Positions 34,224-43,403 are shown, numbered from the stretch's first letter. The stretch is DNA of 64,000 nt from Paenibacillus sp. FSL H7-0737 (GCF_000758545.1 NZ_CP009279.1:2542001-2606000); one strand, 5' to 3'. Notes: generated by a model from the letters alone, not told the origin. Numbers and translations are program-made.

Positions 34224-35849
34224 ATGAGTGAGCGTAGACTCCGAACCATTACTGTAAATCAAATCGGATATCCGGTGGGTGGAGAAAAGATTGCAGTGTT
34301 TACTGGTGCTGGACATGACTTTCAGGTTGTTGATGTTGATCATGGAAATGTTGTATTCGAAGGGCAGACAGGTACTCCCAGATTTGATGAGGCAAGCGGA
34401 GTAACTGTACAAACAGGTGACTTTTCTGAGGTTCATGCAGTGGGCAGATACCGGATTGAGCAAGGTGTGGGGATAGCTTCGGCATCATTTATAATCTCAG
34501 ATAAACCTTATCACGAGCTTCAACAGGGCTTGTTGAAGGCCTTTTATTATTATCGTTGCGGGGTTGAGTTGACTGAAGAGTATGCTGGAGATTGGAAGCA
34601 TAAGGCATGTCATACAGCAGAGGGAATTGTATATGGTGAAACGGAGCGTCGGCTAGATTGTTCTGGAGGCTGGCATGATGCAGGTGATTATGGTAAATAT
34701 AGTGGACCCGGAGCCAAGGCCATCGCTGATCTATTACTAGCTTATGAGTTATATCCATCTGCTTTTGTAAGCGCTATCCCGATTCCTGAAAGTGGGGGGA
34801 TAACTCCAGATATATTGCTGGAATGCAAAGTGGAGCTGGATTGGTTATTCAAAATGCAAGACTATAGAACAGGTGGAGTGTATCATAAGCTGACTACGCT
34901 GAGCTTTCCAGATTTGGATGTGATGCCAGAGGCTGATACAGCAGATCTATATTTCTCACCGGTGTCAGCAACCGCCACTGGAGATTTTGCTGGAGTCATG
35001 GCCATGGCAGCGCGGATATATGTGCCCTTTGACTCAGCCTATGCGAAGAAATGTCTGGATGCCGCAACACTAGCTTGGGAATGGCTTGTTCAACACCCAG
35101 ATGCGCCAGGGTTTATAAATCCGCCAGAAATTAGCACCGGTGAATATGGAGATGGGAACGACAAGGATGAGCGGTATTGGGCAGCTGCGGAGCTCTATCG
35201 TACGACGGGGAAAGAAGAATACCATCAAGCTGTTCTGCAACTGGTGCAGTTGTCTTTTTCAAAATACAGTCTAGGCTGGGCAGATATGGGGGGCTACGGC
35301 ACACTTGCATATCTATTAAATGGTGAAGATCTAGCAGACCGTGCTTTGTATGCTTCCTTAAGAGAAGGACTTCTAGCTGAAGCTGGACGTTTATCTGAAC
35401 ATAGTAGTGAGGATGGTTATAGGATCTCCTTAAAAGAGGAAGACTATATTTGGGGTAGCAATATGCTAGTAATGAACAATGCTATGCTGCTGCTAGTGGC
35501 TGAATATTTTAGTGGAGATTCGAGCTTTGCAGACTGTGCGCTAGATCATTTGCACTATCTGATGGGTCGTAACGTACTGGATATCAGTTATGTTACCGGA
35601 TTTGGCGATCATCCAGTGATGTATCCGCATCATCGTCCATCTGTTGGTGACCATGTGGTTGATCCTGTGCCGGGTCTTGTATCTGGGGGGCCAGATCGTG
35701 GGCTTCATGATGAATATGTAGTAGAACATTTACAAGGAAAACCAGCCGCTCAGTGCTTTGCCGATCATGAACTTAGTTATTCTACGAATGAGGTAACGAT
35801 CTACTGGAATTCACCTGCGGTGTTCGTTACAGCTCGGTTTAATCAATAA
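34224..35849 (+). CDS. Glycoside hydrolase family 9, no signal peptide
   Basis: A 541-residue GH9 enzyme. Residues 1-95 form an N-terminal Ig-like domain (TITVNQIGYPVGGEKIAVFTG; SASFIISDKPYHELQQGLLKAFYYYRCG). The (alpha/alpha)6 barrel follows, with DCSGGWHDAGDYGKYSGPGAKA (D152 and D155 as the water-activating pair), the substrate-binding MGRNVLDISYVTGFGDHPVMYPHHRPS and the C-terminal acid Glu in SYSTNEVTIYWNSPAVF. No export signal is present, so it should process imported beta-1,4 oligosaccharides in the cytoplasm. AAGGAG is 7 bases before ATG 34224; ATG 34218 is too close to that site. Confidence 0.92.
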   Translation: MSERRLRTITVNQIGYPVGGEKIAVFTGAGHDFQVVDVDHGNVVFEGQTGTPRFDEASGVTVQTGDFSEVHAVGRYRIEQGVGIASASFIISDKPYHELQQGLLKAFYYYRCGVELTEEYAGDWKHKACHTAEGIVYGETERRLDCSGGWHDAGDYGKYSGPGAKAIADLLLAYELYPSAFVSAIPIPESGGITPDILLECKVELDWLFKMQDYRTGGVYHKLTTLSFPDLDVMPEADTADLYFSPVSATATGDFAGVMAMAARIYVPFDSAYAKKCLDAATLAWEWLVQHPDAPGFINPPEISTGEYGDGNDKDERYWAAAELYRTTGKEEYHQAVLQLVQLSFSKYSLGWADMGGYGTLAYLLNGEDLADRALYASLREGLLAEAGRLSEHSSEDGYRISLKEEDYIWGSNMLVMNNAMLLLVAEYFSGDSSFADCALDHLHYLMGRNVLDISYVTGFGDHPVMYPHHRPSVGDHVVDPVPGLVSGGPDRGLHDEYVVEHLQGKPAAQCFADHELSYSTNEVTIYWNSPAVFVTARFNQ

Positions 35850-35866
35850 ATTAATTAATATATGGG

Positions 35867-35907
35867 AAAGGCATGTCTCATGGGGGAGATGCCTTTCTCT
35901 TTTTTTA
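35867..35907 (+). terminator. Intrinsic terminator of the GH9 gene
   Basis: AAAGGCATGTCTC pairs with GGGAGATGCCTTT and is followed by a T run. Confidence 0.85.
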
Positions 35908-35973
35908 TGCAGCTAAAATGCTATAATACGAAATGGTATGATATTTTTTCGTTTGGCAATAGGAGGTAAAGCA

Positions 35974-36723
35974 TTGAGCAGTATTTTTGAAATTCAAAGA
36001 CTTGCAAAATTGAACTGGAAAAGCAGCGAACAAGCTTTGAAATATCTATTCTCTGACATCTCCGCTGAAATATCTGAATCGGACCGAATCGCTCTGATCG
36101 GTGCCTCGGGTCAAGGTAAAAGCACACTACTTAGGATAATGGCTCTGCTGGATGCTCCAGATGAAGGGGATATGCTTATCAAGGGCACTTCATTCAAAAA
36201 TATGGATTCAAGGCTGTGGAGAATGAAAATCGGGTTTGTGGCTCAACAAGCGGTTATGTTGCCTGGCAGTGTGGAGGATAACCTAAGAACCGTCAGCAAG
36301 CTGCATGACAGACCATATGACCATAAATTAGTGCAGCGGCTATTGGAACAACTAGGGCTGGAACAATTGGATTTGAGTAAAAAAGCAGCAGATTGCTCTG
36401 GCGGTGAAAAGCAGCGGATATCCCTGATTCGGTCATTACTTGTGCGACCTAATGTTCTACTGCTCGATGAAATCACTGCATCACTAGACATTGACAGCAC
36501 TCAAAGGGTAGAGGATCTACTAGAACAGTGGCATAAAGAAGAAGGGACTTCAATGATTTGGGTGACCCATGACCTTAAGCAGGCTAGCCGAATAAGCACT
36601 ACTACATGGTTTATGGGGAATGGTAAGCTGGAACAACACTTGAGTGAATCTTTTTTTGCTGAATCTGCGGAAGACTTGGCAAAGAGATTTATTCGACCGT
36701 TAGAAGGAGCGTCATTCTTATGA
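35974..36723 (+). CDS. fetA: ABC transporter ATP-binding protein, FetA/YbbL-like
   Basis: A 249-residue ABC ATPase. Walker A is GASGQGKST near residue 40, the signature is CSGGEKQR near 142, Walker B is VLLLDEITASLD, and the switch His is in WVTHDLKQ. The partner, overlapping by ATGA, is an UPF0014/FetB-type permease, which defines the FetAB (YbbLM/YjkAB) iron-exporter pair. The start is TTG 35974, 7 bases after AGGAGG; the longer ORF from 35938 begins upstream of that site. Confidence 0.9.
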   Translation: MSSIFEIQRLAKLNWKSSEQALKYLFSDISAEISESDRIALIGASGQGKSTLLRIMALLDAPDEGDMLIKGTSFKNMDSRLWRMKIGFVAQQAVMLPGSVEDNLRTVSKLHDRPYDHKLVQRLLEQLGLEQLDLSKKAADCSGGEKQRISLIRSLLVRPNVLLLDEITASLDIDSTQRVEDLLEQWHKEEGTSMIWVTHDLKQASRISTTTWFMGNGKLEQHLSESFFAESAEDLAKRFIRPLEGASFL

Positions 36724-37478
36724 GTTATACTGCACTGAGTTTCACGCTTCTGTTTGTGTTAGGGACGATGTTGGTCTCGGTATGGCAAAAGCTCGGACTA
36801 GAAAAAGATATTATTGTAGGCACTATAAGGTCGGCAATTCAATTACTTGCGGTCGGATATGTACTGCAATTTATTTTTAAAACCGATCAGATGATCTATG
36901 TTATTTTGATAATAATCTTCATGATAAGTGTAGCCGCATGGAATGCAGCGAAAAGAGGAAAAGGTCTACGTGGATTAGTCTGGAGAATTGGACTTGCGAT
37001 CGCTACTATGGAGCTCCTTATGATGGGGATTCTGCTCGGCTTACATATTATTGAGGCGACCCCACAATATATCATTCCCATTAGTGGCATGACCATTGGT
37101 AGCGCTATGGTTGTCTCGGGTTTGTTCATTAACCATATCAAGCACGAAATACAGCAGAGCAAAGGAGAAATCGAAACCTTGCTGTCACTCGGTGCAACGG
37201 TTCCACAAGCGATCCATGAAGTTAGAAAAAGATCTGTGAAATTCAGCATGATCCCTACCATCGACGGAATGAAGACAGTAGGACTTGTCCAGCTTCCAGG
37301 TATGATGACAGGTATGATTATTGCTGGCGCTGATCCAGTAATCGCTGTTCGCTACCAGATTCTGATTGTGTTCTCATTCACCGCTTCTGCGGCCATAACA
37401 AGTATACTGCTAAGTGTACTGAGCTACCGACTCTTTTTCACGCCTGATCAACGGCTTAAACAATCGGTAGAACGATAA
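36720..37478 (+). CDS. fetB: UPF0014 permease, FetB/YbbM-like
   Basis: A 252-residue membrane protein with about seven helices. The UPF0014 hallmarks are GTIRSAIQLLAVGYVLQFIF near residue 35, PISGMTIGSAMVVSGLFINHIK near 120, ETLLSLGATVPQAIHEVRKRSVKFSMIPTIDGMKTVGLVQLPGMMTGMIIAGADP near 155-215 and YQILIVFSFTASAAITS. E. coli FetAB exports iron and aids peroxide resistance, and the same role is inferred here. The start overlaps the ATPase stop, so the two subunits are translationally coupled. Confidence 0.92.
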   Translation: MSYTALSFTLLFVLGTMLVSVWQKLGLEKDIIVGTIRSAIQLLAVGYVLQFIFKTDQMIYVILIIIFMISVAAWNAAKRGKGLRGLVWRIGLAIATMELLMMGILLGLHIIEATPQYIIPISGMTIGSAMVVSGLFINHIKHEIQQSKGEIETLLSLGATVPQAIHEVRKRSVKFSMIPTIDGMKTVGLVQLPGMMTGMIIAGADPVIAVRYQILIVFSFTASAAITSILLSVLSYRLFFTPDQRLKQSVER

Positions 37479-37496
37479 TAGATTTCTATTTCTCAC

Positions 37497-37530
37497 AAGC
37501 GATTCCGTTATTGTCACGGTCGCTTTTTTT
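37497..37530 (+). terminator. Intrinsic terminator of fetAB
   Basis: AAGCGATTCCG pairs imperfectly with CGGTCGCTT, followed by eight T. Confidence 0.8.
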
Positions 37531-37624
37531 GTTGGCATTTTGGTTACATAAAAGTTAGCGATAACGGGGAATAATTAGAATTCAAATCACATGAGGTGAA
37601 AAAGCTTTTTATGAGGTGATTCTG

Positions 37625-38110
37625 ATTAGTAAAAAGAAATTGGCGGCTACCCTGATCGCAGGCGTATTGCTTCTGCCAGGTATCGCAATAGGTGCACCTG
37701 ATAACGGAACGGTGATTCAGTCTAATGGAAAGCTGCTCTCAGCCATGCCTTTGCCAGCCCCGGAGTCTAAACGAATCATATTACCAACAGCATTTCAAGC
37801 GGCTGAGTTATACGGGTTCGGTTTACAGCACAGGAATGCGTCGATTCAATATTCGATCTTTTCCAAAGAACTCAAAAAGGTTATGTATCCACAGTTTGTT
37901 GAACTGAACTGGGTAACTGGTGTATCCAGCCCATGGATCACAAAGTACGAGGTTACTAAAGAAACAGTAATTAACCCGAATTCAGAGGTCATAGAAATGC
38001 GCATAGATTCCGCGACTTCAAATGGTCCGGAACCATCCATGCTACTGACGATCTCACTTGTTAAAGATCATAATAGCTGGGTGATTACCGGAGTGAAGCC
38101 GAATCCTTAA
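37625..38110 (+). CDS. Secreted hypothetical protein, apparent ATT start
   Basis: About 161 residues. The N-terminus read from ATT 37625 is MSKKKLAATLIAGVLLLPGIAIGAPDN, a standard signal peptide with cleavage near IGA. The rest is a small mixed domain (FQAAELYGFGLQHRNASIQYSIFSK, FVELNWVTGVSSPWITKYEVTKE, LTISLVKDHNSWVITGVKPNP) resembling NTF2-like or DUF-type secreted domains; not firmly identified. GAGG (37613-37616) is 8 bases before ATT. The only standard codon in frame, GTG 37616, overlaps that site. A strong terminator follows. Confidence 0.7.
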   Translation: MSKKKLAATLIAGVLLLPGIAIGAPDNGTVIQSNGKLLSAMPLPAPESKRIILPTAFQAAELYGFGLQHRNASIQYSIFSKELKKVMYPQFVELNWVTGVSSPWITKYEVTKETVINPNSEVIEMRIDSATSNGPEPSMLLTISLVKDHNSWVITGVKPNP

Positions 38111-38132
38111 ATGACATGCGGAGAATTGTAAA

Positions 38133-38177
38133 AAGAGCAAGCGTAGTAGGGAACATTCCCGTACGCTTGCTCTTTTT
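38133..38177 (+). terminator. Strong intrinsic terminator
   Basis: AAGAGCAAGCGTA (38133-38145) pairs with TACGCTTGCTCTT (38162-38174), enclosing GGGAA/TTCCC, with T run. Confidence 0.9.
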
Positions 38178-38211
38178 TACTGACTGAATGCATTATTCCG
38201 CTATTACGCGA

Positions 38212-39069
38212 CTAATCTCTACCCGCCTTGACCATCAATTCCGCCATCATTTTTGGCTCGGTTCGGACAGTGGTCATATGATCACCTTTGCCCTCGATGA
38301 AGCGGAAAACGCCCAAATGACTGGATTGAGTCGGGTGAAACCCATATGGACCTTGTGGGATAGCCGTGTCTTCCGTCAAATAAAGATAACTTTTAGGGAT
38401 TTGGAGACTGTAGAATTTCTTGAGATCCAGCTTTTCAAACAGTGGGGTAGCTGGTTCAGGCGGAGCTTGTTTATAAAAGGCTTGTGCTTGCGCAAGACTG
38501 GCAGTGTTGACGAAGGTATCCCGGAAGAGCGGGAAAGGGAGCGTGATGGTGTTATTACCGGAAGCGTCTCTTAGCTGTTCAAAGGATTTAAGTGACTCAG
38601 CAGGAAATTGATCTGCCACACTTTGTCCGTCAAGCGGAGCGAAGGCATCAAAGAACACGATCCGTTTGATCCGATCAGGTACTTGCTGGGAAACTGTTTG
38701 AATGACTGATCCGCCAAAGCTATGTCCGAGCAGAATAAAATCCTTCAAGTCTTTTTGTTTGATATAGTCGACAACGGACTTTGTGATTTGCTCATGTGTT
38801 ACATTATTATTCTTATCCGCGCCATGTCCTGCATATTCCGGTGTGTAGACGGTGTGCCCTAACTTACGAAGCTCTGCGGCTGTTTCATCCCAAAAACCTG
38901 CTGTAGCCCAAGACCCATGGATCAGAACAAAGGTTAATGGAGTCTGTTTGGTAGAGGATTTGTGGTTAGCGGCTGCAACCGCGGGGTGTTGATTCAAAGG
39001 CTGCAACCCCATAATGGTGAAGATAGAGATGCATAACGCAAATACTATTTTAATGTGAATCGATTTCAT
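38212..39069 (-). CDS. Secreted alpha/beta hydrolase
   Basis: A 285-residue exported alpha/beta hydrolase. A signal peptide (KIVFALCISIFTIMGL, cleavage near AVAAA) precedes the catalytic domain: oxyanion loop FVLIHGSWATAGFWDETAAELR near residue 48, nucleophile elbow LLGHSFGGSVIQT near 118, and catalytic His in GKGDHMTTVRTEP near the end. The HGSWATAGFW motif is shared with EstC/salicylate-esterase-like plant and bacterial esterases. The substrate is unknown. GGAGG precedes ATG. Confidence 0.88.
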   Translation of the reverse strand: MKSIHIKIVFALCISIFTIMGLQPLNQHPAVAAANHKSSTKQTPLTFVLIHGSWATAGFWDETAAELRKLGHTVYTPEYAGHGADKNNNVTHEQITKSVVDYIKQKDLKDFILLGHSFGGSVIQTVSQQVPDRIKRIVFFDAFAPLDGQSVADQFPAESLKSFEQLRDASGNNTITLPFPLFRDTFVNTASLAQAQAFYKQAPPEPATPLFEKLDLKKFYSLQIPKSYLYLTEDTAIPQGPYGFHPTQSSHLGVFRFIEGKGDHMTTVRTEPKMMAELMVKAGRD

Positions 39070-39165
39070 ACTTTGCCTCCTGTATAGTGTGAGAATTTAA
39101 CATTATAGAGGATGCCCCGATTGACAGAGAAAGATGAATTTTTATTGGAGTCAGTGAATCTCCGG

Positions 39166-39194
39166 CACCTAGGCATAGGCAAACGCATATGTTG
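39166..39194 (+). promoter_or_regulatory. Candidate sigma-K-type sporulation promoter
   Basis: CACC (39166-39169) and CATATGTTG (39186-39194) are 16 bases apart. This resembles the sigma-K consensus (mAC, 16-17 bases, CATANNNTA) with one mismatch in the -10. It lies 48 bases before the cupin gene start. Inference only. Confidence 0.35.
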
Positions 39195-39241
39195 TTCTAG
39201 GAAATCAAAAATTTACGGGAACAGAAGGGTAGGAATAAACA

Positions 39242-40072
39242 GTGACTTCATACATGGATTATACGTCCCCTGATACACAATTTACTTTCGATGTGAACAC
39301 TAATACTCTCTTTAAAAAGGATGCCAACAACTACATTAATTTGCTGTCGGTTAAGCAGCTGAACACACTGGAGAATACCTCACTCCTTGATATTTTTCTT
39401 AGCAAATCGAATGTGGTGGAGCCTCATTATCATCAAAATGCGGCAGAGCTTGTCTATTGTATCTGCGGTTCAGCAGTAGTGTCTATACTCAATCCGTTTA
39501 CAAATGAACTTCTTCATTTCCCAATATGTCCAGGTCAAGTGGCGAATGTGCCGCAAGGCTGGTGGCATTATGAAGTAGCTACTGTCGATAATACACATCT
39601 GCTTGCCATTTTTGACGCACCTATTCCTGAGGTTATCTTAGGTTCGGATATTTTGAGCAAAACTCCGGCAAATGTATTGGCCCATACTTACTGTTTGAAT
39701 GAAGCATTGGTAAAGGAAGCGTTAGCTCCTATTAAACCTGGCACCTTTATCGGCCCACCTGCCGACTGCTGTGAAGAAGATAAAGTAAAGGGAGTCAATA
39801 ATATGGCCCCGAATATGGCTCCCAATATGAATATGCATGCAAATATGAAACCAAATATGCAACCTAACATGCATCCAAACATGCAGCCATATGCTCATAT
39901 GCAAGCTCAGCCCATCCCTATATCTTCACAAATGCCTCCAGCGACGCAAGCATTTAATTATCAGCCTTACCCAATGCAAGGATACTACACTCAAGGCTAT
40001 GAACAGCACTATCGCCAACAGCCTTATGTACAACAACAGCCGAATTATCAATATTCAAATAATCAAGAGTAA
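39242..40072 (+). CDS. Cupin protein with Met/Asn/Pro-rich tail
   Basis: A 276-residue protein. Residues about 50-150 form a cupin barrel: EPHYHQNAAELVYCICGSAVVSIL (motif 1 with HxH-like HYH) and CPGQVANVPQGWWHYEVAT (motif 2 with His). From about residue 175 there is a CC pair, then a repetitive stretch built from N-M-x-P units (NMAPNM, NMKPNMQPNMHPNMQP), and a Gln/Tyr/Pro-rich end (YQPYPMQGYYTQGYEQHY). The tail resembles spore-coat proteins and could bind metal. The start is GTG 39242, 7 bases after AGGA. A sporulation-type promoter is possible upstream. Confidence 0.78.
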   Translation: MTSYMDYTSPDTQFTFDVNTNTLFKKDANNYINLLSVKQLNTLENTSLLDIFLSKSNVVEPHYHQNAAELVYCICGSAVVSILNPFTNELLHFPICPGQVANVPQGWWHYEVATVDNTHLLAIFDAPIPEVILGSDILSKTPANVLAHTYCLNEALVKEALAPIKPGTFIGPPADCCEEDKVKGVNNMAPNMAPNMNMHANMKPNMQPNMHPNMQPYAHMQAQPIPISSQMPPATQAFNYQPYPMQGYYTQGYEQHYRQQPYVQQQPNYQYSNNQE

Positions 40073-40076
40073 CAAC

Positions 40077-40120
40077 AAAAAACCTCCTGAGATTAAATCT
40101 CCCGGGAGGTTTTCTTGTTA
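40077..40120. terminator. Bidirectional terminator between convergent genes
   Basis: AAAACCTCC with GATT/AATC pairs with GGGAGGTTTT; A-rich before and T-rich after. It lies between the cupin and oxidoreductase genes. Confidence 0.8.
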
Positions 40121-40124
40121 GGGC

Positions 40125-41120
40125 TTAAGATAAACGGACAAGCACTCTGCCTCGTGTGTTTCCTTGCAGAATATCTTCCAATGCTTGTGGCAGTTCATTC
40201 AAGGTTACTTCACGATCTACAAGGTTCTCAAGCTGTGCAGGCTTCAAATCAGTCGCCATCCGTGTCCACACCTTTTCGCGTAGCTCAGCAGGACACTCTA
40301 CGGAATCAATACCGAGCAGGTTAACCCCTCGAAGAATAAAGGGAAGGACGGTTGTTGGAACAGAAGTGCCACCGGTCAGGCCGCTTGCAGCAACAGAACC
40401 TCTGTAGGAGATTTTACTCAAAATCGAAGCAAGTGAGTTTCCACCAACGGAATCAACAGCACCTTGCCATAGTTGCTTTTCTAATGGTTTGCTAGATCCG
40501 CCCGTAACCTCCTCGCGTGAAATGACTTCCTCCGCGCCAAGAGTTTTCAAATATTCGTTAGCTTCTGTATTACCAGTGCTGGCCACTACGCTATAGCCTT
40601 TTGTGCTTAGCATAGCGATAGCCGATCCACCCACACCACCGGTCGCTCCCGTTACGAGTACTTTGCCTTTGTCTGGTGCTAAGTCATTGTCTTCCAGAGC
40701 TTGAATGGACAAGGCTGCAGTTAGTCCAGCTGTACCATAAATCATAGCTTCTCTTAGTGTAAGTCCTTCCGGCAGTGGGGTGATCCAAGCGGCAGGAATT
40801 CGTGTATATTCGCTATATCCTCCAAAGTGAGATACACCCATACCATACCCTGTAGCGATAACTTGCTGTCCTTCATGAAACCGCTCGTCTGTAGAAGACA
40901 CCACAGTACCGGATAAGTCGATGCCTGGAATAAAAGGGTATGATCTTACAATTTTTCCGTTAGGGATACTGGCTAATCCGTCTTTATAATTCACACTGGA
41001 GTATGCAACCTTAATTACAACTTCTCCTGCGGGTAGTTCTTCTAAGGTAACCGGCTTAACAGCGACGGAGAATGATGATTCTGTTTTGTCGACAACTAAT
41101 GCTTGAAATGATTCTGTCAT
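40125..41120 (-). CDS. YhdH/YhfP family quinone oxidoreductase
   Basis: A 331-residue medium-chain dehydrogenase without zinc ligands. The YhdH/YhfP markers are YSSVNYKDGLASIPNGKIVRSYPFIPGIDLSGTV near residue 45, LREAMIYGTAGLTAALSI near 120, VLVTGATGGVGGSAIAML near 150 and WQGAVDSVGGNSLASIL near 215. Relatives (AcuI) reduce acrylyl-CoA with NADPH. Start at ATG 41120 (MTESFQALVV), about 9 bases after AAGGAG. The longer ORF from TTG 41138 overlaps that site. Confidence 0.92.
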   Translation of the reverse strand: MTESFQALVVDKTESSFSVAVKPVTLEELPAGEVVIKVAYSSVNYKDGLASIPNGKIVRSYPFIPGIDLSGTVVSSTDERFHEGQQVIATGYGMGVSHFGGYSEYTRIPAAWITPLPEGLTLREAMIYGTAGLTAALSIQALEDNDLAPDKGKVLVTGATGGVGGSAIAMLSTKGYSVVASTGNTEANEYLKTLGAEEVISREEVTGGSSKPLEKQLWQGAVDSVGGNSLASILSKISYRGSVAASGLTGGTSVPTTVLPFILRGVNLLGIDSVECPAELREKVWTRMATDLKPAQLENLVDREVTLNELPQALEDILQGNTRGRVLVRLS

Positions 41121-41345
41121 AAGTGTAAGCTCCTTCAACTACGTTATAGGTAAGACATGTATATATTATTTATTCTGATCAGTCAACTTGTCATTGTCTA
41201 TGATATAACGCAAGTTAGACGTAGTGTAGGACTCTTTCATTGTGTATTGTAACATTATAATCGAACTCTACATGTTATTTGTACAGTGGACGTGTTAAGT
41301 TCAGACTGCTGGTATATAACTTGTTTTTAAGGGAGAATTGTTGAA

Positions 41346-41846
41346 ATGTCTATTATAAAGTTAATTCGTGAACATGAGATCGAACCGTATTTGGACCTCT
41401 TAGCTGAGGTTGAACATATCCATCTGGATAGAAACAATCCTAACCATGAGCAGTGGCTGAGACGCCGCATACAATCACATTTTCAGCGGGGGGCATTGTT
41501 TTATGCTTATCATGAGAATGAACAAGACGATGCTTTTGGTATTGTTGCCGTTCTGCATGAGGAGGCACCGATCGGCATTCCCGCGCTTGGAGCAAGAGCC
41601 GAAGTCCTAGATATTGGAGTGTGTAAAGATCATCGCAGAAAAGGAATAGGAGGTATTTTACTACAGCATGTAGAAGAAGTTGTTAAGAGCAAGGGAGCTT
41701 ACTGTTTACTTATGCTGACCTATGCAGAAGATTATGATGTGATTGCTTTTTACGGTAAAAACGGCTTTGTGCCCGTCGCTACAATCCCTGATGTATTTGG
41801 TCCGGGTGCCGAAGGGAATACTATCTTAAGAAAAATACTAAGGTGA
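41346..41846 (+). CDS. GNAT family N-acetyltransferase
   Basis: A 166-residue acetyltransferase. Motif A is EVLDIGVCKDHRRKGIGGILLQHVEEVV with the RRKGIG phosphate loop near residue 100; motif B is LLMLTYAEDYDVIAFYGKNGFVPVA. The N-terminal part (YLDLLAEVEHIHLDRNNPNHEQWLRRRI) is distinctive but not recognised. The substrate is unknown. GGGAG lies 10 bases before ATG. Single gene. Confidence 0.85.
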   Translation: MSIIKLIREHEIEPYLDLLAEVEHIHLDRNNPNHEQWLRRRIQSHFQRGALFYAYHENEQDDAFGIVAVLHEEAPIGIPALGARAEVLDIGVCKDHRRKGIGGILLQHVEEVVKSKGAYCLLMLTYAEDYDVIAFYGKNGFVPVATIPDVFGPGAEGNTILRKILR

Positions 41847-41930
41847 TCTATTCAATAGGAAGAAAGTTTGTTTAAATGGTATAGTATAGTGTATTTGAAA
41901 TCTTAGGGTTGAAGAAAGAGAGGCTAATTC

Positions 41931-43349
41931 ATGGCTATTGCAACAACGATGATTGTCAGGCTCGAAATTCGGAAATCGGTTGCTTCTTTTGGTGATGTTG
42001 CTTCAGGAATTGCCACTGCAGGTGGAGATATCGTTGCTATTGACGTGATTCGTGCAGGTAAGGATGTAACAACTCGAGATATAACAATAAACGTGCAAGA
42101 TGCCTCGAATGGAGAAATGATGTCTATACTATCGAAGATGCCAGGGGTCAAAGTAATTAATGTGTCAGATCGAACATTTCTAGCTCATCTAGGCGGGAAG
42201 ATTGAAATCACACCTAAAATGCCAATCAAAAATCGGGAGGATTTATCGCTGGTATATACCCCGGGAGTTGCCCGAGTGTGTACGGCGATTGCCGAAGATC
42301 CGAACAAAGCCTATTCTTTGACGATGAAGCGGAATACAGTAGCCGTCGTTACAGACGGAACGGCTGTGCTTGGACTAGGGGATATTGGACCGGAAGCGGC
42401 TATGCCTGTCATGGAAGGTAAGGCTATGCTGTTTAAGCAATTAGCGAACATCGATGCTTTTCCACTATGCTTAAATACTAAAGATTCAGATGAAATCATT
42501 AATATCGTTAAAGCAGTATCTCCTGGATTTGGGGGAATCAACTTAGAAGATATCAGTTCTCCGCGCTGTTTCGAGATTGAACGTCGGCTTGCCGAAGAGC
42601 TGGATATTCCGGTATTTCATGATGATCAGCACGGTACATCTGTTGTAGTTTTGGCAGGTCTTTTGAATGCGCTTAAAGTAGTAAATAAATCTATCGAAGA
42701 TGTTCGAATTGTCGTTGTGGGTATAGGTGCGGCTGGTGTGTCCATCTGTAATATGCTTCTGGCGGCAGGAGCTCGCAAAATCTACGCGGTTGATCGTGAA
42801 GGTGTTCTTAGAAAAGATCTTCAGTATGATAATCAGGAATGGCGGAAGCTTGCTGATGCAACTAACCCGGAAGGTATTGAAGGTGGACTGACGGAGGTTA
42901 TTCAGGGAGCAGATGTCTTTATTGGGGTGTCACGTGGTGGGATTCTATCCGTCGATCATCTCAAGAGTATGGCCAGCGATAACATTGTGTTTGCAATGGC
43001 TAATCCGACACCGGAGATTGAACCAGAATTGGCCGAGCCTTTTGTTCGCGTGTTAGCGACAGGTAGAAGTGACTATCCGAATCAGATCAACAATGTGCTG
43101 TGTTTTCCGGGTATCTTCCGTGGCGCACTGGATTGCAGAGCAAAAACAGTGAACCTTGAAATGAAGCTAGCCGCGGCAAAAGCGATTGCTTCAGTCGTTC
43201 ATCCGGATGAGGTTAATGAGCAATACGTAATCCCAAGTATTTTTAACGAAAAAGTGGTAGAGTTAGTGCGTCTGGCAGTGATCCATGCAGCTATTGCAAC
43301 GGATGTAGCCCGCCGGATCCCTAAGGATATTGATAAGGATATGGAATAA
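41931..43349 (+). CDS. NAD(P)-dependent malic enzyme with N-terminal ACT domain
   Basis: A 472-residue malic enzyme. Residues 1-80 form an ACT-like domain (MIVRLEIRKSVASFGDVASGIATAGGDIVAIDVI), followed by the malic domain with SLVYTPGVARVCTAIAEDP (active-site Tyr) near 105, TDGTAVLGLGDIGPEAAMPVMEGKAMLFK near 140 (Lys base) and FHDDQHGTSVVVLAGLLNALK near 225 (metal and substrate). The nucleotide domain shows VVVGIGAAGVSICNMLLAAGA near 265. It decarboxylates malate to pyruvate. The ACT domain suggests allosteric control. GAGAGG precedes ATG. Confidence 0.93.
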   Translation: MAIATTMIVRLEIRKSVASFGDVASGIATAGGDIVAIDVIRAGKDVTTRDITINVQDASNGEMMSILSKMPGVKVINVSDRTFLAHLGGKIEITPKMPIKNREDLSLVYTPGVARVCTAIAEDPNKAYSLTMKRNTVAVVTDGTAVLGLGDIGPEAAMPVMEGKAMLFKQLANIDAFPLCLNTKDSDEIINIVKAVSPGFGGINLEDISSPRCFEIERRLAEELDIPVFHDDQHGTSVVVLAGLLNALKVVNKSIEDVRIVVVGIGAAGVSICNMLLAAGARKIYAVDREGVLRKDLQYDNQEWRKLADATNPEGIEGGLTEVIQGADVFIGVSRGGILSVDHLKSMASDNIVFAMANPTPEIEPELAEPFVRVLATGRSDYPNQINNVLCFPGIFRGALDCRAKTVNLEMKLAAAKAIASVVHPDEVNEQYVIPSIFNEKVVELVRLAVIHAAIATDVARRIPKDIDKDME

Positions 43350-43366
43350 AAGCGATACTATAAATG

Positions 43367-43403
43367 GACTGCTTTGCTTAGTGAGAGAGCAGTCTATTTT
43401 TTA
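43367..43403 (+). terminator. Intrinsic terminator of the malic enzyme gene
   Basis: GACTGCT (43367-43373) pairs with AGCAGTC (43388-43394), followed by TATTTTTTAT. Confidence 0.8.
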
